A program made the translations under genes and the position numbers. A DNA stretch of 64,000 nt from Hetaerina americana (lineage: Eukaryota > Arthropoda > Insecta > Odonata > Calopterygidae), in the NCBI GenBank assembly GCA_022747635.1, contig JAKTNV010000005.1:88137969-88201968 (forward strand). Reading direction: 5' to 3'. Each line of letters starts with the position of its first letter. Positions within the stretch are counted from its first letter, which is position 1. The notes beneath the pieces are model-generated. The model searched no databases and had not been told where the DNA came from. It saw nothing but the letters and a program-made list of their open reading frames with translations. Below are positions 46,127 through 57,519 of this stretch, one piece after another.

Positions 46127-48325
46127 TTTTTAATATATTATGATTTTTAATCTGGAGAATAATATTTTTCTAAGATCCATTCAGCTAATTTTGAAAATAC
46201 TTTTCATCTAAGCTACCTCAACTAGGAGAGGGATCCCTACAAATACTAAATGAGCAAGCGAGGCTAATCTAATATTTTTAGAAGAATGCAGGACATTCAA
46301 CTTTGTTTGTAACGTCGAGAGAATTGTTTGGGGTCTACGCCATATCGGGTGTTATAAAACTCAAATTAAATGGAGTAAACAGAGGAAGCAACGAGAGAAG
46401 AGGCCACAATGAGAGTGAGAGAATCTCCTCGATGGACCCGCGCCTGCCGCTCGAACCACCGCGATCCATCCACTTGGCCCTCACCGTCGAAACTTCGCCG
46501 AGGAAGGGGGGAAGGAAAAGAAACCGCCTGCGTCATGAATCACCCTTCCAGGTAACGCACGCGGAATAACACGACTCTTCTTCTTCGACATAAATTTCCC
46601 AACATCCCCCCGCCACTTTTACACCACCGGGCTTGTTTCGAAACTTTCGCTCGAAACTTCGTCGCCGGGAAAAATATTCCAATCGCCAAATGCTCACGAC
46701 TCTTGCCCCGCAGCCACTTTCAATATTTGAGAAATCGATTATAATGAAATAAAATCAGGAACTTCGGAGTGATTCCTCGGGAAAATTATTTCTTCGCGTT
46801 CCTTCCTCCCCCAGAGACAACACGCTTGTTTTCTCCTCACTCTTTGAATGATTCAAGTTTCGCTCGCTAAATGTTCCATAGCGCATGTATTCGCATTTGT
46901 GGGGAAATGTTAAATTATTGTGTGAATTTCGAATCATTAAATTAGGCTTTCCAGAAATTCTGCAGCCTCGAATTAAAAATCATGTACGAAAATTGATATT
47001 GCAAAATTGTCCATGAATCGGCTTTGCGGTTTAAGAAAATATCTCAGCAAATCACATCGCACATAGTATTCACATTGCCTTGTCATTAGGACAGTGTATA
47101 TTGTGGATATTTTTAAGGCACATCGATTTTTTATGCCTGTATCATCGTTATATTCCCACGCCTGGACCGTCTCCGGTGGAATCCACTTACGAACTCTTAA
47201 ATCGCTGTTGTTCTTGGGTGTAAAAATAGTGATAGCAGGGATTTAATCACTGCTGCACTGGCTAGCATTTAAGTGATTAAATGACCTGTTACATACGAAA
47301 TTCTTTCTCATAACAATGACAGATACATTCATAAAACTTTGGAATTAAGTAAAATTAAATTTTATCAAGTCAGTTATTTAAATTCAAGATGTATAGAAAA
47401 ACTTAATGAACGTATCCTCATGATTTTTTACGATATTTACACGATTTTCATTACTTATTCCTCTTATTCCCCTACGACTTATTCCTTAGTCCTCTATTTC
47501 ATGACTTATTCGTCAAATTGGAGGGCAATACAAGTGTGGTTATTATGCATTAATATATGGCATTTCCTATCATAATAAATTAATTAACAACTTCAATGAT
47601 AACAAATAAATAAATTACTTAAATATGATCCTCCTCACGTTATTGCAAGGAAGCGTAGCTTGGCGATGAAAGGATAAGTACCTCCGTCGAAGAAATGCGG
47701 TGGATATGCGAGAAGCGTTTGCGGTAAAATAGTATGTAATGTAATGTGCTAATATTTAGTAATAGTAGAGATAGGACGAGAAAGGAATAGGGTGCTAAAG
47801 ACAGTGGAAAAATAGGTACGAAAGAAATTTTACAGAGAATGAAAGGCAGTTGAATCACCAAATGGACATTTGAAAGAAGAATGATGTAATCGCGAGGAAG
47901 GACTGAAAAAATTCAAGGGCGAATGTGGTCGAAGGGGCTTTCCAAACGAGGATTACTTTTAGTCTGAGGAACAGAAGACTGTATGGAGCGATGTTTGAGC
48001 GTGGCGGAGGCGAAAGAAGTGCTATGGAAGGACAGGGCAGTACGAAGGAACATAAGAACTGGGAGCAATTCCTGGAAATGACTTAAATTGAGGCTTATCT
48101 GATTTCATCTTTCCCGAAAGGGAGAGATTTGGTATATGTATGCTTTAGGAGTGAATTTATATAAAACGCCTAGAAGTGAAAAAGTAAGTGCTTACTCTTT
48201 TAGACAAATCGAAAAAAGTCGTTATCACTCAACATCCCGCTGTCAAGGCTCAGGCCTCTGCACCGTACCCTAACCTATCATGTATCGAAACCCTCTCTTG
48301 AGCGAGAAGGGGAAAGGGGGGTTAA
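46127..48325. other. no recognised gene
   Basis: Frames at 46303-46569 and 47640-47861 have no motif. A purine-rich stretch at 47640-48080 could be degraded LINE sequence but I could not align it to LINE-B by eye. Confidence 0.35.
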
Positions 48326-48330
48326 ATGTA

Positions 48331-49251
48331 CAAGGTCGGTTCCAAAGGTACTACTCGTAGTACTTATTTTTTCCCGGATGGATGGACGGACGGGCGGCGG
48401 TTTTTCTAGCCAGGTTCGAAGGAGGGGAGTCTCAGGTAAGGCTGGAGGCCGGTGGCAGTTGGCTCCCTGCCTTTGCGGAGTGCGGATAGTTCGTTTGCGA
48501 AACCTCTATAGCGTGACCTCTTTAAGCTCCGTCATGAATCAGTTATTGGAACGGCGGTGCGCAATTATATTTTGCGTGAAACTGGGAAAAACCGGGAAAG
48601 ATACTCGTGACATGCCCAAGACAGCTTATGGTGATAACGCCATGGGTAGATCGGGTGTTTTTAAGTGGCACAAGTTATTTCAGGAGGGTAGAGAATATGT
48701 TGAAGACGCCGAAGGTTCAGCAATGGCCTTCGACCTCAAAAAGGGACAAAAATATTGCAAGAGTGAAGGATTTGTTGGACAGGGATCGCAGATTGTGTTC
48801 GCATGGTTTTCTGATGAACTTGGAATCCCTGAAAGTGATATGCATCGACTTGTGACCGAAAACATGGGCATGAGAGAGGTGAGTGCGACGTTGCGAGTGC
48901 TCCCTGAGTAACGGACTACCTGTCCCGGCACAACGTGGCCACCCTACCTCAGCCACCCTACAGCTCTGACGTTGCCCCACCAGACTTCTTCCTCTTCCAC
49001 CGCCTCAAATTCGTGCTGAGAGGACGTCACCACGGCTCGGTGGAAGCGTTAGAACACGCCGTCACGAGGAATCTTAGCAGCATTCTGGGCGCCACCTTCC
49101 AGATGGCGTACGAGGCGTGGAAAACGCGCAAGCAGCGGTGTGTGGACGCACAAGGGCGCTCGCTACTTTGAAGACTCTTGAGTAAATGTATCTACTCTGG
49201 CAATACATTTTTTAAATAGACTCAGTCCTATTACTTTTGGGACGAACCTTG
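48331..49251 (+). mobile_element. mariner element with both terminal repeats, internally deleted
   Basis: The left end CAAGGTCGGTTCCAAAGGTA (from 48331) and the reverse complement of the right end CAAGGTTCGTCCCAAAAGTA (to 49251) are inverted terminal repeats matching at about 15 of 20 bases. Both ends are flanked by the TA target duplication (48329-48330, 49252-49253). The element is 921 bp against about 1.3 kb for an intact mariner, so about 350-400 bp is missing from the middle. It is non-autonomous. Confidence 0.88.
48534..49171 (+). pseudogene. mariner transposase with internal deletion and frameshifts
   Basis: It starts at ATG 48534 with MNQLLERRCAIIFCVKLGKT and the N-terminal helix-turn-helix DAMPs-like region (AYGDNAMGRSGVFKWHKLFQ). 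After about 60 codons the frame is lost: NIARVKDLLDRDRRL is in a second frame, and ELGIPESDMHRLVTENMG is back in the first, which stops at 48909-48911. The sequence then jumps to the C-terminal part, LSRHNVATLPQPPYSSDVAP, PDFFLFHRLKFVLRG (third catalytic Asp in DFFLF) and ends KTRKQRCVDAQGRSLL. The block with the first and second catalytic Asp residues (including HDNAPAH) is deleted. The N- and C-terminal match to mariner transposases is strong, and the protein cannot be catalytic. It lies between the terminal repeats at 48331 and 49251. Confidence 0.88.
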
Positions 49252-49253
49252 TA

Positions 49254-50135
49254 TTAAGGATTTCGCGGACCCTGACCCGAATGTGGATGAGGATTGCGGA
49301 CGGCGAATACTAATGCAGTTAATCGCGAAAACATTGTGTGCTGCAATGTCTTAATCTGAATGATAGTTGAGGAGAGCTCCTATTTAGCCCCAGGTGGCAC
49401 CTTGAACCAGTTTGAAACGTCTGGACTCGTTTATCTTCCTTCAAACCTCGGCGACTGGATTACTTATCTCATCAACCTTTCCAAGTCTTGCAGCTTGTTC
49501 GCACATGTCTGCTCATCTCACGGTGCCGACTGTCAACCCTTTTATCGACCATGCTCAATAGCACAGCATGAATCAGATGGAATACCTTTTATTCGGGAGA
49601 CACACCATGGATTTATTCGTCGTTACATCGGCGTTACACAATGGCACACCGTGGTTAAGACACTCTGATCAATTTCACACTCCATTTGAACCTCATAGCG
49701 TTAAGTATGCATTATGCGCTGAAATCCACCGCTTGGCCATGAGACACCGGCCTTTAATAATATGGCAATTGCAGGGAACTAGTTTTGTAACGAAAGTATG
49801 GATTGATATTGCTGATTGCCCATAAGAGTGTAAGGTACTGCGACATAAGTGTATCAAAGTGATGGAATTCTATGGTTTTGTTGCTATCGCAAATACCGCT
49901 TGAGAAAAATGATAGCCCATGTAAATAAAACAGTGGGGGAGTTTATTTCCCTTGTACCTTCCAGGTGGTCTAGTGCGATTTACCTAAGAAGGGACACGCA
50001 CATTTTAATAATATTCTTAGTTAAAGGTTCAAATTTATGATGAATCATGCTCAAATAATATGGGAAATTGGGTGACATTTATAAGTTATTCATCGAGGTG
50101 CTATCCGCTCCGACACACCGTATTTTTTTATATTT
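49254..50135. other. no recognised gene
   Basis: Frames at 49360-49668 and 49568-49825 (plus) lack motifs. Nothing else is seen. Confidence 0.35.
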
Positions 50136-50138
50136 TAT

Positions 50139-50205
50139 AGTTCCCTGCAAGCGGCCGCTAGGGTGTGTGGCAGGGAGTGAATACACACCAGAGTAATTTT
50201 GACCG
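50139..50205 (-). mobile_element. LINE-A 3' tail fragment
   Basis: CCCTGCAAGCGGCCGCTAGG, then GTGTGTGGCAGGGAGTGAAT and ACACACCAG, is the minus-strand end of LINE-A. The reverse strand still reads YSLPATHPSGRLQGT, the peptide seen at the end of other copies. Confidence 0.75.
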
Positions 50206-51230
50206 GATAGCACACAAGCAGTTTCGTAAAGTGATGATGATATCGTCTGTGCTTCGAAACCGGTATCATGTATCGTAATATACATGTTTGTGAAATTTCG
50301 CATATTTTCCTATTCATCGAATGAGCTCATGATTCCACCAAATTAGCTGCAAACGGAATCCTTCGAGAACGTTTCCATCTCCGGTGCTGTGACGGTTTTC
50401 GTCCAAGATCTTCCCTCGGTTCCATAATGCCTTCAATTGACAGTGGAACAACATCAGAGCCGGATTTTGCCTTGTGCCTCAAACCTCTTTATTCTTTAAT
50501 CACACTCTGTCTAGCCTTGATCATCCTCCCGCAAGACATGCTGTCGAGCTCTCAATATGTAAATGCAATATATGCTCTAACTATCTAGAATCTTGACATT
50601 GTCTCCTGCTTAATGTCCAGCTGGGTCAGAAGGCTGATTTTCATTCGGACCTCAGCCCGACATTTAGCCATTATCTGGAATGGGAACTTAGAACGAAAAT
50701 CGCCCCTTATCCCTTTTTTCACTGATTTATTTTAATGCGGTCAAACGAGATTTATCGCCGCCATGGAAATATTATCCGTGAGAATGAAGTCATTAATCCT
50801 TGCGCATCTCATCGTGTTCTCTTAAATGTTTGCCCGCATCTCTCGACCGATTTCGACTTAAAAACGTCCACTCATGTGTCGTCAGTCGTTCATGTTCGCC
50901 ATTTTAAGGTCAAGGCCGAGATTCAATCGGCGGGAAATGCAGGTTAGGCAAGGTCGGAATAAACGGAAAACGATACGAACGCGTATCCAAACACCTGCCG
51001 CATTATTCCCTCGAATCCGGTGCGGACAATCAATCCTCATGAATGGCGGAGACTTACGCAAAGGCACGAATCAGCGCAGCCGCAATTCCGGAGCGCGGTT
51101 CGTTTTCGCAAGTGGGGTCACTGATTTGGGAGGAGGGAACGTTTTCCAGTACTTTCCAAAATCTCCAATGGCAACGCAAGCATACGATACACTTAAGTAC
51201 CACTATTATGGATTGAACATATAGTTTCAT
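50206..51230. other. no recognised gene
   Basis: A 116-codon frame at 50874-51224 (plus) has no domain. No other feature. Confidence 0.35.
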
Positions 51231-51232
51231 TT

Positions 51233-51425
51233 GAAACACTGAAGTCCACTGGAATAAAAGTGAGATTTGAAACACTGAAGTCCACTGGAATAAAAGTGAG
51301 ATTTGAAACACTGAAGTCCACTGGAATAAAAGTGAGATTTGAAACACTGAAGTCCACTGGAATAAAAGTGAGATTTGAAACACTGAAGTCCACTGGAATA
51401 AAAGTGAGATTTGAAACACTGAAGT
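51233..51425. repeat. 36-bp tandem repeat, five identical units plus a partial
   Basis: The unit starts GAAACACTGAAGTCCACTGG and is 36 bp long; starts are at 51233, 51269, 51305, 51341, 51377 and a partial at 51413. The five units read as identical. As 36 is a multiple of three, frames stay open on both strands (plus peptide repeat RFETLKSTGIKV, minus repeat FQISLLFQWTSV). Confidence 0.97.
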
Positions 51426-54115
51426 ATCTGGAATCAATGGGTTGCCAAACGTTAAGGACCGAAATTGAAATGAAATGAAATTATTGAATTTGAAATTCCA
51501 AAAACTTTTTAGTGTTTGGAATTACAAAGTCAATAATGTTATTTCATTTTAATATGTTATGCAAATTCCATAAATTTACGCCGGAGACAACAAATTTTAG
51601 GATCCAATATTTTAAATTTTTATGGTCGAAGGTACTTCATTCCATAAAATAAGATATTCTGATTAGTAGCAAGGAGTTTGCATCAGTAAAGGAGCGTGAT
51701 TTCTCCTCTATAGTCTCCGCGATAACCAGATTGTTGGTCCCATGATTTCATCGGTAGATAGGTGTGCTAGCAATCAATGATTAATTCTCTTTATCGTGGC
51801 ACTACAATCCGGTGTTTTTCATGGCCTTCTTTGCCATTCCCCTCTCCTTATTGCAATTTGTCTCCAGTTCCTCACTCAAATGGCATTCACACCCCCTGCT
51901 CCCATAATGCCATAATTAAATGTTCTCGAAAAGTTTAATGAGAGCATTTATGGAACCAGATTAATTTCGGGTGTAGCTCAAACAAACTTAGATATGGTGG
52001 TTATGCAGTGAAAGCGTTTTCGAGATAGAATTTGGTACTTAAATCCTTTCAAAAGTGCTTTCATGAATTTTGCGGCGTAAAATGCTCGAATGCTACAAAC
52101 GTTTAATGTAGAAATGTGATATTTTGCATAAGATAGACTTCGCGTTGAATTTATTTTAATGTTGAACCACAAGCGGAAATGGAGAGAACCCAATAATTTA
52201 ACCATCTCAAGAAAGAGGATGAAAACGAGGATCTAACAAAGCCTGGAGTAGGACACGGCCATTGGAAGTCCTCCGTCACCGATACACGTCAGTTCGCGCA
52301 AACCAAATGTGTTGCATAAAATCATTCAACCTCATATCCTGCCTGAAAAGAGGAATAATATAACTGAAATTAACTCCTTTTTGAAATCCTAATGTTTAAT
52401 TAATTGTAATTCCTTCGGCATATTAATAACTCGGATTCATAAAATCTAGGTAAGTTTTTTTACTTCCAGTCACAGAAGTATCCTCTCACACCGATTGTTC
52501 TCAGATTATCCAAATACTATTCCTCCTTCAACTTTCCAGCTACTTCCATCTTTTGAATCATTCAAAATTTCTAGTGGTTGCTAATCTTTTAGCAAGTGTT
52601 AAAATGGATGGCCCCTGCCTGAAGAAGTCTTCAACTAACCCACCCCACATCCTAGCGACGCTTTGCAGGGCGATGGGCTGCAGATGAATTTATGATGAAT
52701 CTGTCATACAAATGGAAATTAAAACTAATCACACGAGTGAATAGAAACACGCACCATGCAATTGGACGAATATCGCCAAAATCCCGGGGTTTCATCACTT
52801 ACTTCAAACAGAGTCACGTTTTGGAGAAAGAAAAGCTTCTTCAGTGCAAGGACGATGACATAATATGTTTCTCGAGATGGATCATTGAGAAAAAAATTAA
52901 ATCATATGCGGCACGTAATCATATCTTCCAATGAAATAATACTTAAGGGGACACGGAGAAGACAGTAGATTAAGTGGTTCCGCAGCTGCCGAAAGGAAGT
53001 CAAGAACTCGAATTGCGATCGAGAATGATACGTGCGTTTCATATTTAATCTTCGCTCAGTTTCTTTCGCTCAAGAGAGCGACAGACGGAATTCTCCCAGC
53101 GATCGATCATCACTTTCTTCGAATAAGGTCGTTTGCGCATTGTGAGTTTCAGGGTGCCATACGTGACTCGGAAATGAGGTTCTCTCGGGAGAGAAAGAAC
53201 GGGTTAAAAGCGAGAGAGTGAACCACGCAATCGGCCTTAGGTGACTGCGGTGAGTCATCATCCCTCTCCTCACAACTCTTTCCCCCGGCCACAAGAAACC
53301 AGCCAACCCACCCACCCCCTCCCCCGCATGTAAAGCGCGGACTGAGAAGGCGTGTTTCGTCGGTGTCGCAAACGCGGGCGCGTTATAAAATATCAAGTAC
53401 TGGATGGAGGCGTTGAAGAACTCGTCCCCCTTATAGCGTGCTCACTGCGCAAATGAGCTTAACCTAATTCCTCCTCCTCCTCCAAGTGGGGCATCTGACT
53501 GTGACGGCTTCTAATGTTCGGGTAGTGATTTCAGTCATTTATCCCGTGCGCCAAAACGAAAAGGGGACTCGTCACGGCCCCCAGCCGCGAGGGCGACTGC
53601 GCAATCGGAATCATGAAATGATGGAACAAGCAAATGCTAAGTTTTTTTTTTTTGCAAAATGTCACTATTTTTTAACTCTCATCGTCATTCGCACGCCGTG
53701 ACCTAGTTGGTAAAAGTATTAAGTACGTGTAAATTAAAAAAAAAATGTGCCGGTAATCAGCCTCTTAAGTTTCCAATTCTGACCCTCTATGAAGACAACT
53801 GAGTCAAGGTACACCGCGCTGAACTTCATATTTAAAATAATCCGTCTTCTGAGGTTCAAATGAACTGGCAGCGAAATGGCGATAGTGAGGACGGGATTGG
53901 TATTTGCAATACGGAACGAAAAGCCACACTTTTAATACGTTTTCAAAAACACTTCTGCGTTTAACGCAGTTGAGTGGACATCTTTACTTATCTCATAACT
54001 TATAAGGAATCCCAAATGTTTTTATTTTATTAAGGCACACTCCACATTTCATTTAAGTTTGCCGCAATAGAACATTTATTTTAGAACTCTCTGGAATTTT
54101 GAAAATGATAAATGT
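51426..54115. other. no recognised gene; weak LINE-A tail at about 52640
   Basis: CCACCCCACATCCTAGCGAC then GCTTTGCAGGGC near 52640-52672 resembles a plus-strand LINE-A tail. A TATAAAA at 53383-53389 sits just after a GC-rich stretch (53270-53380) but no gene follows that I can support. The rest is AT-rich. Confidence 0.35.
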
Positions 54116-54119
54116 TTTA

Positions 54120-54345
54120 ACAGCGAATTCAAAGAGCTGAGGGAAATGTCGCGACGATTACTTTATCGGAGTAATTCGCTGGAGAGGTCATAGCGAATGA
54201 TTTTTACACTTTGAAATTCCTTCATTATGATAACAATGCTTTATTAATACAATGATAAAAAATTAACATCCCAAGCAGGGGAATCGAACCCCGGTCTCCT
54301 GCGTGACCGACGGCGATACTGACCACTACAGTACCGGGGACCGCA
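54120..54345 (-). mobile_element. SINE-3 with a tRNA-Asp-like head
   Basis: The minus strand at 54340-54270 aligns along its length to an animal tRNA-Asp: GTAGTGGTCAGTATC (A-box region), anticodon loop CGGTCAC with GTC at 54305-54307, and ACCGGGGTTCGATTCCCC (B box). Acceptor and anticodon stems have several mismatches (anticodon stem GCCGT against GCAGG), so it is a pseudo-tRNA or SINE head, not a working gene. Downstream (54120-54260) it contains AATTTCAAAGTGTAAAAATC, shared in reverse with the composite element at 56.1 kb. Confidence 0.6.
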
Positions 54346-54895
54346 TTCGATAGTCATCTGATTTGCATGATAATAGAAGAACGCAGTAGAACAAAAACAC
54401 GAGTTCCAGAATTGATTGTCGATCAGGCTGTGCATACTCTATTAATAATGCCCGAGGGTTCAAAATATAGCAGCAAAGTGGAATAGGGAGTTCGAATTTG
54501 TATCGCCGGTCCTGATGCACACGCAAACCTGAAGCGGGCTTAGAAACCGAACCATAACCTTAATGCTCAGGTATTTCCACACTGTCTAATGTTACGCACT
54601 TCATTGGGGCTTGTGGATGACTAAACTCTGAAATTTTAAAAATCCAAATGATCACGTACAAAATAGTCCACCTACTAAACAAAGTTTCCGGCTCCGACCT
54701 ATTACATTTAAACCTATACGCTAAGTGCTCTGCGAGTGTAGAGTATGAGGCTGTCTCAGAGCGGAGTGAACCTGACGCTTCGCTGCTGAAATTTCCAATT
54801 GACTTTATAAGAATTCCGTACGGAAATCTAACTTCCCGTAAACACCCTTCAATATTTAATTGTTTCTGGCTCAACTTTGTGGAAGTTCATTTTCA
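54346..54895. other. no recognised gene
   Basis: Short frames on both strands (54560-54874 minus, 54648-54899 plus) without motifs. Confidence 0.3.
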
Positions 54896-54923
54896 TTAAA
54901 TGAAGAAACCGTCATCATCGGGT

Positions 54924-54958
54924 CTGATGATGATGCATAAGCGTTGAAACTAGTGGTA
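54924..54958 (+). ncRNA. hammerhead-like core without helix I
   Basis: CTGATGA (54924-54930), a helix II of TGATGC-ATAA-GCGTT with up to five pairs including two wobbles, GAAA (54946-54949), a short helix III AC-TAGTG-GT, and A at the cleavage position (54958). The core strands are exact. The flanks GGGT and CGAA do not pair, so helix I is lost and self-cleavage is unlikely. Confidence 0.45.
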
Positions 54959-56100
54959 CGAATATAGAGAACAGTAGATAGATACATTGCGTTCTACGTT
55001 TAATGACCCTTCAGTACTTGTGATTGAGGTCCGTTCATGAAAACGTTTTCGGGCTGCAGAAATGTGTCACTGTCACTTAGCACTGAATATGTCGATCTAA
55101 AACGGTCGTGACAGTTATTTATCTCGGCCTGTGCAAATATTTGCTATACTGTTTCATTTCTCAATCTGTTCTACAAATGCGGCTCCAGAGGAATTCCGCT
55201 TTTTTTGTTAGCTCCACTTGTCTTCTGTGATCGAGCTACACGATACTGGAGAATCCAGCGAATTTTAACCACCACGTGGATGGGCCTTTGAGGGGGCAGG
55301 AAGGCGTGAGACGTCATTTCGGGGGCATCAGCACCAATGCTCGGAAGGGGCCGAGGAAAAATCCAAAAACAACATCATTTAAGGACAGCGCGTTAATCCT
55401 TAATATTTTTAGAGCGAACGTATTAGCGATATGCGTAGGTTATTTCGATGTTGAATTTTCCACAAAAGTATTGCTTAGGCTCTGAAATCAATTAAGCAGT
55501 TCGGAATTCTGATTATTCCACGATTTCACCCAAGTCGCAGAAAGAGGCAACGTGATGCATGAGTATACTCAGTCTCGTGTTTCCGGAGAGTCAAGTTTTG
55601 ATTAGAGTTTTTTTCTTATTCTAGACTACTATTGCTTCACTTGCCTAATTATAATCTGGCCGCCAAACGTTTATAATTCTGCTTTCCATATTCATTACAA
55701 TCGATACCGGTATTTCATCAGCCTCCATTCATAATTTATCCGATCACACGCAAAAAATCAATTAAAAATCCATTTGAAACGCTCTTAATTCTCTTCACTG
55801 ATCCATTGAATGACCTGAACTGCTTTCGCCAACAAATTTCAGAGTACTATCGCGAAATTACCACTTCAAACTCATTACTATCCACCTGCCTATTCCCAGA
55901 TGATCGCTGATTTAAACGTTAGCTTCTCTCCCGACTCACCACTTCTATTAAATTCACTTCCTGGCAACACCCATCCGTTTTCGCTTTCCTATCTCACCAA
56001 CCTAGCTCTCCCTCGCCCTCACACCTCACTCAAAATAATTGGTGTCCTCTTCTTCATCTCTTTCCGCGCGCCCGATATCTTGCTGATATGCCCACACACA
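54959..56100. other. no recognised gene
   Basis: No feature seen. The frames at 55276-55485 and 55900-56148 have no motif. Confidence 0.3.
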
Positions 56101-56112
56101 CGTCTTACATGT

Positions 56113-56643
56113 ATTCCAAAGAAACTGTGGGAGATGCCGCAACAGTAACTTGTAACGGAGTCATCCGCTAATGTGCATTTCAATGCAACAATTTCAAAGT
56201 GTAAAAATCATTCACCTTGACCGGGATTCGGACCCGGATCCCTCAATGTCCGGCCGAGTGCTTTAGCCAGGTAAGTTATCGAGGTTATCGAATGATTTTT
56301 ACACTCTGAAAATGTTGCATTGAAATGCACATTAGCGGATGACTCCGTTAAAAGTTACTGTTGCGGCATCTCCCGCAGTTTCTTTGGAATTTGTCAATGT
56401 GAAAACACCATAAGTGTTTAAAGTTGGCTTTAACCTCGTGGACTGTGGCGCCTTGCGCACGACTACGAATGCCTGTGACATTGTATGTACGGTATTTCGT
56501 CACAACATCTTGTTCCTTTAAAAGCCCCAAAATTTCAGAGTTTAAGAGGACGCCTCGGTAGCTTAAGTGGCTAAAGCACTCGACCGGATATTGAGGGATC
56601 CCAGTCAAGGCGAATGATTTTTACACTCTGAAATTGTTGCATT
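56113..56643. mobile_element. composite SINE-4 structure: inverted arms plus a third direct copy
   Basis: Arms 56113-56213 and 56290-56390 are inverted, both 101 bp, with only four mismatches and no gaps. The 76-bp spacer holds a minus-strand tRNA-like head (GGCTAAAGCACTCGGCC, B box GGGTCCGAATCCC). A third, direct copy of head plus tail lies at 56545-56643 (GCTTAAGTGGCTAAAGCACT ... GAATGATTTTTACACTCTGA); it has lost about 9 bp covering the B box. The 13-bp sequence GTCTTACATGTAT occurs at 56102-56114 and again at 56644-56656, consistent with a target-site duplication around the whole block. Confidence 0.75.
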
Positions 56644-56659
56644 GTCTTACATGTATGTT

Positions 56660-57435
56660 TTAATACGCTATAGGCTTGTCGCCTGTGGATTTTCAATAAT
56701 GCTGTTCGCAAACGACTTCTTTAATAAATAACTAATGGACAATGAAACATTAGAGCCAAGCAAAAATAAACTAACAAAGGCAGTTTAAATATACGCATTA
56801 TGGAATAATAAGCAAATTCAATGTCTCGCACAGAAAATTATTTGTCGAAAGATGAGTCAGCGTGTTCAAGACGCGCAAAGAGAGTACTTGCAGATTGGAT
56901 TTAGAATGAGGAGAGAATGTCAATGTCAACATTTTGTGCCTTGAGGCCGCATTGGCACGATTCTGATAATCGTTCGTAAGTGACTCAAGTCAGTTTTCAA
57001 GGCGCTATAAAAAATTTCTTCTCTTTCCCGACGCCCAAAGAAAGTACACCAGAGAAAGGTTGTAAGCACTTCCGAGAAAATAAGCACCATTCGTTAGTGA
57101 AACTACCTCCACTGATTTATTTGACCAAAGTAGACATCTGGAATGGATTGATATGAAGAAAAAAATGTCGTCTTGGATTAATTCTGTCTTAGAAAACACT
57201 TTGTCTTGACGCTTAAAGAACGCCTTTGATATCACATGGAAGGAAGCCTTCTTACGTGCCTTCTAGAACATCGCGTGCTTCTTGCACAATAGGCATTTCA
57301 CATGACGAAACAAGTTTCCAACTCTTTTAGAATGTATGTATATTCTTGCTTTTTCATAAGAGACGGATGTTCAATTTTAATCATTTATATACGTTAAAAA
57401 CCCTGTTGTAACACGCACTTGTATCAAACTCTGAG
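56660..57435. other. no recognised gene
   Basis: Nothing recognised. Confidence 0.3.
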
Positions 57436-57442
57436 GCAAATA

Positions 57443-57517
57443 CAGGGTGCGGCAGCATAATTTGCTGATTTTAATTGAAAATTCATTCAAATCAGCAAGT
57501 TATGCTGTCGCACCCTG
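57443..57517. mobile_element. 75-bp fold-back MITE with TA target duplication
   Basis: CAGGGTGCGGCAGCATAA, then TTTGCTGATTT, pairs with an inverted copy ending TTATGCTGTCGCACCCTG. The arms are about 30 bp with few mismatches. Both ends are flanked by TA (57441-57442, 57518-57519). The form is that of a Tc1/mariner-superfamily miniature element. Confidence 0.82.
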
Positions 57518-57519
57518 TA

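Noticed and set aside
51054..51437. Repeat protein of 12-residue units
   Set aside because: It is open on both strands because the DNA repeat is 36 bp; no start context, transcript signal or homologue is visible.
54270..54340. Functional tRNA-Asp gene
   Set aside because: The anticodon GTC is kept, but acceptor, anticodon and T-stem closing pairs are mismatched.
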